Of a stretch of 47,592 bases of DNA, positions 26,351 to 34,933 are shown in pieces. The notes under the pieces are model-generated. The model searched no databases and was not told where the DNA came from. It saw nothing but the letters and a program-made list of their open reading frames with translations. Every line of letters begins with the position of its first letter. The stretch's first letter is position 1. A program made the position numbers and the translations under genes. This stretch comes from JADGHX01 sp035760965 (GTDB lineage Bacteria; Pseudomonadota; Gammaproteobacteria; Steroidobacterales; Steroidobacteraceae), in assembly GCA_035760965.1 (NCBI GenBank), contig DASTRY010000016.1, positions 1-47,592 on the forward strand, read 5' to 3'.

Positions 26351-27154
26351 GTGGCGACCCCGAAACCCCTGCGAGTCCTGCTCGTCGACGATGAGGCGCT
26401 TGCGCGCCAGCGGCTCGAGGACTTGCTGAAGCATCAGGAAAACGTCGAGATCGTCGGCACCGCGGACAATGGCGAAGCGGCCGTCACGGCCATTCGCATG
26501 CTGCGCCCGGACCTCGTGTTTCTCGACGTGCAGATGCCCGGCAAGACGGGGCTCGACGTCATCCGTGCGATCGGCCCGGACGAGATGCCCGCAACCGTGT
26601 TCGTCACCGCGTACGACCAGTACGCGCTGAAGGCCTTCGATCTGGCGGCCATCGACTATCTCGTGAAGCCCTTCGACGACGAGCGCTTCGAACAGGCGTT
26701 CGCGCGGGCGCGGCGGCTGATCGAGCTGAAGGAAGTCGGACGGTTGACGGAGCAGCTGCGGGCCGTGCTCCAAGGCAGCGGCTCGGCCGCGGCCCCAGCC
26801 GCGAGCGGTAAGCCCGAGTATCTCGAGCGCATCGCGGTGGAAACGCGCGGTCAGGTGCGAGTCGTGCCCGTCGACGACATCGAATACATCACCGCGAGCG
26901 GGCCCTACGCGGAGCTGCATGCCGGCGGGCGGGCGCACGTCATTCGCGAGCGGATGCAGATGCTCGAAGAGCGCCTGGACCCGGCGAAGTTCTTCCGCAT
27001 CCACCGCTCGGCCATCGTGAGGCTGGATCAGATCGAAACGCTGCTGCGCGACCCAGGCGGCGACTACGGCGTACGGCTGCGCAGCGGCGTGCAGCTGAGC
27101 GTCAGCCGGAACCGCGTCGAGCAGCTCGAGCGCTGGATGGGCCTCGGCTCCTGA
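26351..27154 (+). CDS. LytTR-family response regulator
   Basis: Cytoplasmic DNA-binding response regulator, 267 residues, start GTG. The receiver domain has the acidic pair D13/D14, phosphoacceptor D59 in LVFLDVQMPG, and the switch Lys in IDYLVKPFDD. The C-terminal LytTR domain shows YITASGPYAELHAGGRAHVIRERM and FFRIHRSAIVRLDQIETLL. A short Ser/Ala linker joins the two. It is presumably phosphorylated by the upstream LytS-type kinase. Targets are not evident; the adjacent lipoprotein pair and TonB are candidates only by position. Confidence 0.93.
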   Translation: MATPKPLRVLLVDDEALARQRLEDLLKHQENVEIVGTADNGEAAVTAIRMLRPDLVFLDVQMPGKTGLDVIRAIGPDEMPATVFVTAYDQYALKAFDLAAIDYLVKPFDDERFEQAFARARRLIELKEVGRLTEQLRAVLQGSGSAAAPAASGKPEYLERIAVETRGQVRVVPVDDIEYITASGPYAELHAGGRAHVIRERMQMLEERLDPAKFFRIHRSAIVRLDQIETLLRDPGGDYGVRLRSGVQLSVSRNRVEQLERWMGLGS

Positions 27155-27267
27155 CTTCCCCGCCCCTGGCGATGGAGCCCGCTGAGTCCGCGCCCGGCTG
27201 ATCTGCTCTGCGCCGAGCTCTCTGCACTGACGTCGCCCCTGCGATATGCGTGCCCAGATGCGAACCA

Positions 27268-27297
27268 TTCACATTTAGGAACGATTCGCTTTATACT
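27268..27297 (+). promoter_or_regulatory. Putative sigma-70 promoter of the tonB gene
   Basis: TTCACA (27268-27273) and TATACT (27292-27297) are separated by 18 bases and match five of six consensus positions each. Transcription would start about 27304, some 30 bases before the TonB ATG. No convincing Fur box was found around it. Confidence 0.5.
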
Positions 27298-27336
27298 GCC
27301 CGCCGCTTTCTCTTCACCGTGCGAGTCGGGCGAGGC

Positions 27337-27975
27337 ATGTCGGCGGCGATTCTTTCGCGCATTTCGGGGCGCGGCGGCATTGGAGCCGCAATCGTGGCGT
27401 TGCATGTCGCGCTGATCTACGCGCTCTGCAGCTGGCAGCCGATCCGCGCGGTGTTCCATGAAGTGCCGATCGAGGCGAGCATCATCGATGCGCCCGTCGT
27501 GGCCCCCGAGGAAGTGCCTCCCCCGCCGCCGCAGATGATGTCGGTGCACGTGCCCGCGATCGAGCCGCCGCTGGTCTCGATCGCTGAGGAACCCGCGCCG
27601 AACGCCATCACCGTCGCGAAGGTGGAGCAGCAGCCCGCACCGGCGCCGCAGCCGGCAACGGCCACGCCGCACGAGATCACCGACGTGGCGTACATCCAGC
27701 CCCCTGCGCCGAAATATCCGCCGGAGTCGCGACGGACGGGTGAGGAAGGGCTCGTCGTTCTGCGCGTCGTCATCAACGAGGCCGGGCGCGCGGCGCAGAT
27801 CGAAGTGGAGCGCTCGAGCGGCTATGCGCGGCTCGACGCGGCGGCGCGCGCGGCGGTCGAACGGGCGCTGTTCAAGCCGTACATCGAGAATGGCGTCGCG
27901 CGCGTTGCAACCGCCCGCATTCCCATCGAGTTCACCTGGAAATCGCGCGCCGCGGACCGCGCGGGCCGGAGCTGA
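27337..27975 (+). CDS. tonB: Energy transducer TonB
   Basis: Inner-membrane protein that couples proton-motive force to outer-membrane receptors, 212 residues from ATG 27337. One N-terminal helix (GIGAAIVALHVALIYALCS) is followed by a Pro/Ala/Glu-rich spacer (VPPPPPQMM, APAPQPATATP) that spans the periplasm. The C-terminal TonB domain reads PKYPPESRRTGEEGLVVLRVV and later FKPYIENGVAR. A GTG at 27319 is an alternative start. No exbB/exbD genes are adjacent. It could energise the pectin receptor at 8348-11179, but that link is inference. Confidence 0.9.
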   Translation: MSAAILSRISGRGGIGAAIVALHVALIYALCSWQPIRAVFHEVPIEASIIDAPVVAPEEVPPPPPQMMSVHVPAIEPPLVSIAEEPAPNAITVAKVEQQPAPAPQPATATPHEITDVAYIQPPAPKYPPESRRTGEEGLVVLRVVINEAGRAAQIEVERSSGYARLDAAARAAVERALFKPYIENGVARVATARIPIEFTWKSRAADRAGRS

Positions 27976-27996
27976 CGAATCGGCCCGGTTCTCCGC

Positions 27997-29427
27997 TCAG
28001 ATCCGGATCTTCTTCCACGCGCCCGAGCGCCAGCGCACGAACAGCGTGAGGCCGAGCAGGCAGACGTAGATCACGAGCGCCGTCCAGCCGCCCACCGCAC
28101 CCCATCCCAGCTGCGGTAGGAAGTCGAACCACCCCTGGCCCGGCGCGAACGTCAGTGCGTGCGCGAGCGGCACGAAGAACAGCCATGACAGCGCGATGAC
28201 CAGCACGGCCGGCACGAATGCATCGCCGGCGCCGCGCAAGCACAAGCCGCTCCCGAGATTCATACCGTCGAAGAACTGATACACGGCGGCGAGCCAGAGA
28301 ATCTGCGTGCCGACGACGAGCATTGCGGCCGCTTCTGCGTCGTTCGTCGTGAACAGCGGCAGAATCCAGGGGCCGGCGAGCGCCAGCAGGATTCCGGCGC
28401 TGCCCATGTAGGTGGCCGCGAACCACGTGACTCGTGTTCCCACGCGCATCGCCCAGTCGCGATCGCCGGCGCCGATCGATTGCCCGACGAGCGTCGTGCC
28501 GGCGAGCGCGATGCCGAAGCCCGGCATGTAGGCGACGGAGGTCAGCATCATCACCACTTGCGTCGCGGCACCATCGGCCGTCCCGAGGCGCACCTGCATC
28601 ATCTGGAAGATGGCAATGCCAACGAGGTCCGCCGCGTACAGCAGACCCATCGGGAACCCGAGCCGAAACTGCCGCCAGAGGGGCGCGAGACGCGGGCGCC
28701 ACGTCAGGTGAAACCGGTACTCGCGGCGATATCGTTTCCTCAGCACGAGCACGATGCCGAACACCAGCGCGATGGCCTGCGCGACCGTCGTCGCCCAGCC
28801 GGAGCCGGCGACACCCCAGCCGAAGCGGAATATGAAGATGTCGTTGAGCACGACGTTCGCGATCACGCCGATGCTCGTGATCAGCACCGTCAGACGCGGT
28901 CTGCCGATCCCGTTGAAGAAACCCAGCACGGCCCACACGGCCGCGCCGAAACAGGCGCCCGCGACACGCGGAAACCAAAAGTCGGTGGCGAGTTGCTCGA
29001 TCTGCGGCTCGAAGCCGAACGGCGCGAGCATCACGTGCCCGCCGCTGCCCACGAGCACGAATAGCGGCGTCGTGCAGAGCGTCCCCCACAACGCGATCCA
29101 GAGCGCCTGCGACGCGCGCGTGAAGCGGCGCGCGCCATAGTTCTGGGCGACCACGGTCTGCACCGCCATGCCGATGCTGCCGAGAATCATCACCACGACG
29201 AGCACGAGCCATTGCACGGCGGCCACGCCCGCCAGGGCGAGGGTCGAGATGTGGCCGATGAACCAGACGTCCGTGAGATTCAGCACCATCTGGACCGCGC
29301 TGTTCGCCACCAGGGGCAGCGCGAGGGCCAGCACCGCACGCAAATCCACGTGCGCGCGGCCGGCGGCGTCGATGCGTTGCGCAGGCAAGGGCCCTGCCAG
29401 CGGTGGGCGTGCGGCTCGGGTATCCAT
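27997..29427 (-). CDS. MATE-family multidrug/small-molecule exporter
   Basis: Twelve-helix cation-coupled exporter, 476 residues. It begins with LALALPLVANSAVQMVLNLTDVWFIG, the standard first MATE helix. The second half starts similarly with LGFPMGLLYAADLVGIAIFQMM, reflecting the internal two-fold repeat. VAQNYGARR and LVGQSIGAGD are the matching loop motifs of each half. Convergent with tonB (21-base gap) and divergent from the ParB-like gene. Substrate unknown. Confidence 0.92.
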   Translation of the reverse strand: MDTRAARPPLAGPLPAQRIDAAGRAHVDLRAVLALALPLVANSAVQMVLNLTDVWFIGHISTLALAGVAAVQWLVLVVVMILGSIGMAVQTVVAQNYGARRFTRASQALWIALWGTLCTTPLFVLVGSGGHVMLAPFGFEPQIEQLATDFWFPRVAGACFGAAVWAVLGFFNGIGRPRLTVLITSIGVIANVVLNDIFIFRFGWGVAGSGWATTVAQAIALVFGIVLVLRKRYRREYRFHLTWRPRLAPLWRQFRLGFPMGLLYAADLVGIAIFQMMQVRLGTADGAATQVVMMLTSVAYMPGFGIALAGTTLVGQSIGAGDRDWAMRVGTRVTWFAATYMGSAGILLALAGPWILPLFTTNDAEAAAMLVVGTQILWLAAVYQFFDGMNLGSGLCLRGAGDAFVPAVLVIALSWLFFVPLAHALTFAPGQGWFDFLPQLGWGAVGGWTALVIYVCLLGLTLFVRWRSGAWKKIRI

Positions 29428-29522
29428 CGAAGTCGGGAATGGGTGACCCGTCGCCGACGGGCGGGCTGGATTCTCGCACAGAGCGCTTTACGAAGTGGGG
29501 CCGCGCACGGCAACGTACGGAC

Positions 29523-30530
29523 ATGGCATCCAAGAAAACCACGCGCGCCGCGTCGAAGGGCGCAAAGCGGAGCCGCGGCAAGCTCTCCCCCGGCAAGACC
29601 AGTCGCGGCTTGTCGGCCGCCGATGTGCCGATCGCTCCGGACGACCCGGAAATCGCCGACGTCGCAGCGCTCGTGAAGCAAGCCGGCGGCGCGCCGCTCG
29701 GCGCGTACCGCGAGCCGCTCGGCGGGCGCCCGATCATGCTCGCCTCCATTCCGCTCGCGGCCGTGCAGCCCACGCCGTTTCAGCGGGACCTGTCGCCCAC
29801 CCACGTGAAGCGCCTGGCGCAGAAGATTGAAGAGACCGGCGCGTTTCTCGATCCGCTGATCGTGGTGCGCGGCGAGGACGGACGGCTGTGGACACCCAAC
29901 GGCCGACATCGGCTCGCCGCCGCGAAAGTGCTCGGGCTCAAGCAGGTGACCGCGCTCATCTCGCCGAACGAGGCGCTGGCGTATCGCATTCTCGCGCTGA
30001 ACACCGAGAAGGCGCACAACCTGAAGGATCGCAGCCTCGAGGTGATTCGCATGGCGCGCAACCTCGCAAAGAAGCAGGGTGATACGCGTGAAGTCGATCT
30101 GGCCGCGGAGTTCGAAGCCCCCGAGTTCCTGACGCTCGGGGCGGTGTACGAGAAAGCGCCGCGGTTTGCGGGCGGTGCCTACAGCGCGTTTCTGAAGAAG
30201 GTGGATCGCTTCAGCGAGCGGCCGCTCACGGCGAGCTTGCGCGAGCGGGACGACTACGCGGCCCGGCTCCTCGAAATCGATGCGCAGGTGAAGCGGATCG
30301 TTGCCGAGCTGACGAAGAAGGGGTTCAAGTCGCCGTATCTGCGCAACTACGTGGTCGCTCGCATCAACCCCGTGCGCTTCCACAAGGCGAAGAAAGGGGA
30401 CACGACGCCGCCGATGCCGATCGCGCAGGCGTTGACCCGCATGGCGGCGGCGGCGAAGAAGTTCGATACCGGGTCGGTGTCGAATGCCGAGATCGCGTGG
30501 GTTGCAGTGGGAGCGGCCGCCAGCGAGTAA
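29523..30530 (+). CDS. Orphan ParB/Srx-fold nuclease-like protein
   Basis: A 335-residue protein with a ParB N-terminal-like domain. The N-terminal 40 residues are Lys/Arg/Ser-rich and probably disordered. The ParB/Srx core begins at LASIPLAAVQPTPFQRDLSPTHVKRLAQKI (in short segments), runs through DPLIVVRGEDGR and the box TPNGRHRLAAAKVLG that corresponds to the ParB GERR motif. The C-terminal half is helical (HNLKDRSLEVIRMARNLAK) but I cannot see a clear helix-turn-helix. No ParA gene is adjacent, so chromosome segregation is unlikely. Possible roles include nucleotide (CTP/ATP)-dependent regulation or nuclease activity; function is unknown. Confidence 0.8.
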   Translation: MASKKTTRAASKGAKRSRGKLSPGKTSRGLSAADVPIAPDDPEIADVAALVKQAGGAPLGAYREPLGGRPIMLASIPLAAVQPTPFQRDLSPTHVKRLAQKIEETGAFLDPLIVVRGEDGRLWTPNGRHRLAAAKVLGLKQVTALISPNEALAYRILALNTEKAHNLKDRSLEVIRMARNLAKKQGDTREVDLAAEFEAPEFLTLGAVYEKAPRFAGGAYSAFLKKVDRFSERPLTASLRERDDYAARLLEIDAQVKRIVAELTKKGFKSPYLRNYVVARINPVRFHKAKKGDTTPPMPIAQALTRMAAAAKKFDTGSVSNAEIAWVAVGAAASE

Positions 30531-30584
30531 ACCGCAGTCTCGTGCGACCGCCCGCGATGCCGGCATCGTCGCTCGACGCGACGC

Positions 30585-31607
30585 CTACCGCTCCGCCGGA
30601 GCGGGGCCGGCTGACTCGCGGCAAACCAGCTCGTGAGGCAAGCGCACCGGTGCAGGTGCCTTGCGCGTCTTCAGCATCTGCAACAGCAGCCCGGTGGCGT
30701 GATACGCCAGGTCGTAGCTCGGCTGGTGCACCGTCGTCAGTCGGGGCCAGATGGTGCGCGCGATGTACGTATCGTCGAAGCCCGTGATGGAGAGCTGCGC
30801 CGGCACGGCGATTCCCATCTCGTGCGCCGCCATCACGACGCCCGCCGCCATGTCGTCGTTGCTCGCGAAAATCGCGGTGGGCCGCTGCGGCAGCATGAGC
30901 AGCTGCCGGCCCAGCTCCATGCCGGAGTCGAAGACGAAATACCCTTGCTTCACGTACTCCGGTTGATACGGCAAGCGATGCGCCCGCAGTGCCGCCTTGT
31001 AGCCCTGCAGCCGCCGGCCGCTCGCGTAGTGCTCCGGGTGGCCGATGATGAAGCCGATGCGGCGGTGACCGAGGCCGATCAGGTACTCCGTCATCTCGCG
31101 CGCCGCGCCCTCATCGTCCATGTCGACGTAGGGCGATGAGTGGCGCACGTCGTTCGGTGCGATCCGCACGAAGGGCACGCCGCGGCGGTCCAGCGCCTTG
31201 ATCAGCTCGGTGGATTCACTCAACGGCGGCGTGACGACGATGCCGTCGACGTGCGTCTGGTCCACGAGACCCAGCACTTCCTTCGCGAGCTCCTCGCCCT
31301 GCGTGCTGTTGCACTGATGAGAGAACAACTGAAAGCGCTGCTGGCGGCAGCGGGCCATCGCGCCGTGCTGCACGTCCACGATGTAGTTCGCGCTCGGATT
31401 GCCGTAGACCAGCCCGACCAGATACGAACGCCGCCCCGCGAGGCTGCGCGCCGAGATGCTCGGGTGATAGTTCAGCGCCTTGACGACGGCCTGCACGCGC
31501 GCGCGCGTTTCCTCGCGCACGTTGGGCTCGTCGTTGAGCACCCGGGACACGGTCTTGATGGCGACCCCGGCCGCCTTCGCCACATCATCGATCGTCTTGC
31601 GGGCCAT
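30585..31607 (-). CDS. LacI-family transcriptional repressor
   Basis: DNA-binding repressor of 340 residues. The N-terminal helix-turn-helix reads TIDDVAKAAGVAIKTVSRVLN and the hinge is ARSLAG, whose Leu normally inserts between the central CpG bases of the operator. The effector domain follows the periplasmic-binding fold (VDGIVVTPPL, GHRRIGFIIGHP, AIFASNDDMAAGVV, ITGFDDTYIAR). No sugar gene is adjacent. The pectin-locus motif AATGACACCGGT has a central CpG, so this protein is a plausible regulator acting from about 19 kb away, but nothing in the sequence proves the link. Located 37 bases downstream of a helical-repeat protein gene. Confidence 0.94.
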   Translation of the reverse strand: MARKTIDDVAKAAGVAIKTVSRVLNDEPNVREETRARVQAVVKALNYHPSISARSLAGRRSYLVGLVYGNPSANYIVDVQHGAMARCRQQRFQLFSHQCNSTQGEELAKEVLGLVDQTHVDGIVVTPPLSESTELIKALDRRGVPFVRIAPNDVRHSSPYVDMDDEGAAREMTEYLIGLGHRRIGFIIGHPEHYASGRRLQGYKAALRAHRLPYQPEYVKQGYFVFDSGMELGRQLLMLPQRPTAIFASNDDMAAGVVMAAHEMGIAVPAQLSITGFDDTYIARTIWPRLTTVHQPSYDLAYHATGLLLQMLKTRKAPAPVRLPHELVCRESAGPAPAER

Positions 31608-31644
31608 GCAAGTGCGAGTTTAACGGCTAGCCGCTCGCAGGATG

Positions 31645-33153
31645 CTAGTCGTTGAGCGGCCGATGCCGGTCCGCCAGGGAATCCGCGATGCGCGCGTACA
31701 CGGCTGCGCGCTGCAACCCGGTATCGGCCGCCGCCGCCGTGTTCATCGCCTCCGCGAAGACGGCTTGCGCACCCTCCACGTCGCCTTCCCGCACGTGCGC
31801 GGCGGCCAGGGACCCGAGGGCGCCGGCGCGCAGCTCGGCGTTGCCGATCACGCGCACCGCCTCCAGTGTCGCCGCGATCGTCTGCCGCAACCCGGGCACA
31901 TCGTGAGCCTGCGACTGTACGCGCAGGATGCCGAAGAGCGCTGCCGCCGTGGCGGCTCGATCTTCCAGGCCGCGCGCCATGGCAATCGCGCCGGACACAT
32001 CCCCCGTCTCGGCTTGAGCCGCCGCGATGTCGCGCACGAGTAGCGGCCGCAGACTCGCATCGTCGGCCCGCATTGCCGTCGCGAAGGCGCCCGCGAAGTC
32101 CCCCGCGCGCGCCTGCAAGGGGGCAATGCGGCTCAGCAGATTCAACCGCTCTCTGTCCGCCTTGATTTGAGGGATGACGGCGAAGGCGCGCTTCAGGGTT
32201 GCCGCTGCACCGGTCACTTCGCCGGCTGCGAGCCGTGCCCGCGCAATCTCGACCAGGACGTCGCCGCGTCGATTCGCCCCGGCGCGCGCCTTCTCGGCCG
32301 CGCCGAGCGCCTGCGCGAACATCTCGCGGGCCGCGGCCGGCGCCGACGAGGCGCGGATGGCGGCGATGCGCGCGGTGCCCTCGGCGCGATCCAGCGCGTC
32401 GCTCACTTGCGCCAGTGTGGCGAGCGCACCGTGGATATCTCCGACGCCCGCTTGCGCAACCGCCACCTCGACGAACGCGCGCGAGCGGCTGGAACCATCG
32501 CGGATTCGCGCGGCGAGCGAGCGGGCCTCCGCGAAACCACCGTCCCGCGCGATCGCCGCGGCAACATCGCCCATCGCCAGCGCGTTCGCGCGGCCGTATT
32601 GGATGCTCCGCGCTGTCGCGATCGCGCCGTCAAAATCGTTTGCCACGGCCTGCTGGATGGCAATGTTGCGCAGGCTGAATCCCTGACGGGCGACGTCTTT
32701 CATCCGCCGCGCCGTGCTCAATGCGCCCTGCACGTCGCGCTCGCCGCGCCGAGCATCCACCACCGCCGCCAGTACGGCGTCGTGCAGTCGTGCGTCGCGA
32801 ATGGTTTCGGCGGCTGCTTCGGCGGCATCGAGATCGTCGGCCTTGACGTACGCCAGCGCGATGTCGTGCGTCGCCCAGTTCCGCAGCGGCTCCTCTTCGA
32901 TCTGCCGCGCAATCGGCAGCGCCCGCACGAGCGTGCCGCGGGCAGCATTTGCTTCACCCGCGGCGGCCTGCGCTTCGGCAATTTCTGCGAGCGCCTGCGC
33001 GCGATGAAACGGATCGGTGATGTCATCGCACGCCGACAACGCGCGCGTCAGCGCATCGTGTGCCCACACCGCCATCGGCGCGCCTGCTCCCTGCGCCTCT
33101 GCGGCCTGCGGAATGACGAAGAGCACCAGAACTAGCGCGGCGAGCACGGCCAC
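31645..33153 (-). CDS. Exported alpha-helical repeat protein of unknown function
   Basis: A 502-residue protein with a signal peptide (ALVLVLFVIPQAAEAQG) and a long run of short helical repeats of about 30-35 residues. The recurring pattern is A-x-IA-x-AQAxAGDxxGA followed by xxAxxIxD, for example EIAEAQAAAGEANAA, VAVAQAGVGDIHGAL, DIAAAQAETGDVSGAI and LAAAHVREGDVEGAQ. This resembles TPR/SEL1-like alpha solenoids, used for protein contacts, though the repeat does not match canonical TPR well. The GTG at 33153 is the start used; the exact start is uncertain. The next gene on the same strand is the LacI regulator, so the two may be co-transcribed. Confidence 0.75.
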   Translation of the reverse strand: MAVLAALVLVLFVIPQAAEAQGAGAPMAVWAHDALTRALSACDDITDPFHRAQALAEIAEAQAAAGEANAARGTLVRALPIARQIEEEPLRNWATHDIALAYVKADDLDAAEAAAETIRDARLHDAVLAAVVDARRGERDVQGALSTARRMKDVARQGFSLRNIAIQQAVANDFDGAIATARSIQYGRANALAMGDVAAAIARDGGFAEARSLAARIRDGSSRSRAFVEVAVAQAGVGDIHGALATLAQVSDALDRAEGTARIAAIRASSAPAAAREMFAQALGAAEKARAGANRRGDVLVEIARARLAAGEVTGAAATLKRAFAVIPQIKADRERLNLLSRIAPLQARAGDFAGAFATAMRADDASLRPLLVRDIAAAQAETGDVSGAIAMARGLEDRAATAAALFGILRVQSQAHDVPGLRQTIAATLEAVRVIGNAELRAGALGSLAAAHVREGDVEGAQAVFAEAMNTAAAADTGLQRAAVYARIADSLADRHRPLND

Positions 33154-33284
33154 ACCTCGGTCTCGAAGGTCTGCGTCCGTCAGCGAAGTGATCTTATGTC
33201 ACTGCCACTTTAGCCCACGCCTGCGTTGCGGAACAGAACTTGCTCTCAGGGCGGACAGGTCCGGAACCAACCTAGAGCCAGGCC

Positions 33285-34883
33285 ATGCAGGACGTCGTCC
33301 GTGCCCTCGATGAGTTCGCGATCTTTCAGGTGGACCTGAAGGGCTTCGCGACCACGTGGAACGAGAGCGTAGAACGCCTCCTCGGCTGGCCACGTGAGGA
33401 ATTCATCGGATTGCCGACGGAGAAGCTGTTCGCGCCCGAGGATGTGGCGCGCGGCGTTCATCGCAACGAGCTGCACGTCGCCGCCGAGCAAGGCAGCTCG
33501 ACCAATCAACTCTGGCTGTATCAGAAGGACGGCACGCCGTTCTACGCGAGCTTCGTCATCAGCCGCGCGATCGACGCTTCGGGGCACGTCGTTGGATTCA
33601 ACGTCGCTCTGCAGGATCGCACCGAGTGGAAGCGCGCGGAAGAAGAGCGCGAGGCGATTCTCGAAAGCGAGCGCAAGGTACGCCAGGATGCCGAGCAGGC
33701 GAGCCGTCTGAAGGACGAGTTCCTCGCGACACTCTCTCACGAGCTGCGCTCGCCGCTGAATGCCATCGTCGGCTGGGTGCACATTGCGCGCCGGCATGCC
33801 GGGGACAATCCGGAGCTCGCGCGCAGTCTCGATACGATCGAGCGCAACGTCCGCGCGCAGACGCAGATCGTGAACGACCTGCTCGACATGAGCCGCATCA
33901 TGACCGGCCAGGTACGACTCGATATGCAGACGGTGGATCTGCGCGAGGCCATCTGGAACGCGGTCGAGGCCGTACGGCCCGCAGCCGAGGCGAAACGCGT
34001 GCGCCTCGAGAAATCGCTCGAGAGCAACATCGGCTGGACGCGCGTCGATCCAGCCCGGCTGCAACAAGTGCTGTGGAACCTGCTCGTGAACGCCGTGAAA
34101 TTCACGCCGCCGGGCGGGCGCATCCACGTCGGCTTGGAGCGCGTGAACTCGCACGCGGAAATCCTGATCCAGGACACCGGCGTCGGGATCGCGCCGAGCT
34201 TCCTGCCGCACGTGTTCGAGCGCTTCCGTCAGGCCGATGGCTCCACCACCCGGCGCCATGGCGGGCTCGGTCTCGGGCTCTCGATCGTGAAGAGCCTCGT
34301 CGAGCTGCACGGCGGCACGGTGCGGGCGGACAGTCCCGGCGAGGGCCAGGGCGCGACGTTCCGCGTGGCGCTGCCGATCGTGACGAGCCACGCCGAGGAC
34401 GGGCACGTGGACTCGCGTGCGCCGGTGGCGCAGGACCTCGACGCCTTGCCGCGGCTTTCCAAGGTCTCCGTGCTGGTGGTGGACGACGAGGCGGACTCGC
34501 TTCTCTTCTTCGGGCGGCTGCTCGAAGAGTGCGGCGCGCACGTGCTGCTCGCCGTGGACGCCGAGCAGGCGATGGACATGCTGCGCTCGGAGTCCGTCGA
34601 CATCATGGTGAGCGACATCGGCATGGCAGGCGCCGACGGCTATCAGCTCATTCAGCAAGTGCGCTCGCTCCAGGATGAGCGCATCGCGTCCATTCCGGCG
34701 GTTGCGGTCACCGCGTACGCGCGGGCCGACGATCGTCGGCGGCTGCTGCTGGCGGGCTATCAGATGCACATCTCCAAGCCGGTCGAGCCGCAGGAGTTCG
34801 TGGCCGGCATCGCGAGCCTCGTCGGGTTGACCAGTCGCAACTCCGCGTTCAAACGAGCCTCCGGGGACACGCGATACAACTAA
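33285..34883 (+). CDS. Hybrid PAS-histidine kinase with C-terminal receiver
   Basis: Cytoplasmic sensor of 532 residues with no membrane segment. A PAS domain covers about residues 5-120 (FQVDLKGFATTWNESVERLLGW, then FNVALQDRTEWKRAEE). A HisKA domain follows with H152 in LSHELRSPLNAIVGW, then HATPase with NLLVNAVKFTPPGG, DTGVGI and GGLGLGLSI. The C-terminal receiver (from about residue 400) has VLVVDDEADS and phosphoacceptor D444 in MVSDIGMAG. It probably passes phosphate internally to D444 and onward through an unseen phosphotransfer protein. The input signal is unknown. Confidence 0.92.
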   Translation: MQDVVRALDEFAIFQVDLKGFATTWNESVERLLGWPREEFIGLPTEKLFAPEDVARGVHRNELHVAAEQGSSTNQLWLYQKDGTPFYASFVISRAIDASGHVVGFNVALQDRTEWKRAEEEREAILESERKVRQDAEQASRLKDEFLATLSHELRSPLNAIVGWVHIARRHAGDNPELARSLDTIERNVRAQTQIVNDLLDMSRIMTGQVRLDMQTVDLREAIWNAVEAVRPAAEAKRVRLEKSLESNIGWTRVDPARLQQVLWNLLVNAVKFTPPGGRIHVGLERVNSHAEILIQDTGVGIAPSFLPHVFERFRQADGSTTRRHGGLGLGLSIVKSLVELHGGTVRADSPGEGQGATFRVALPIVTSHAEDGHVDSRAPVAQDLDALPRLSKVSVLVVDDEADSLLFFGRLLEECGAHVLLAVDAEQAMDMLRSESVDIMVSDIGMAGADGYQLIQQVRSLQDERIASIPAVAVTAYARADDRRRLLLAGYQMHISKPVEPQEFVAGIASLVGLTSRNSAFKRASGDTRYN

Positions 34884-34933
34884 GATTGCGGGCTTCCGGC
34901 GCCCCGTTGCGGGCGCAGTTGGAGATTGCCTGC

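Noticed and set aside
27255..27297. Fur box upstream of tonB
   Set aside because: Only weak A/T-rich half matches; no repeat of GATAAT-type hexamers.
30588..30604. Hairpin at the end of LacI as a Rho-independent terminator
   Set aside because: Strong stem but no T-tract on either side, so it is not a standard terminator.
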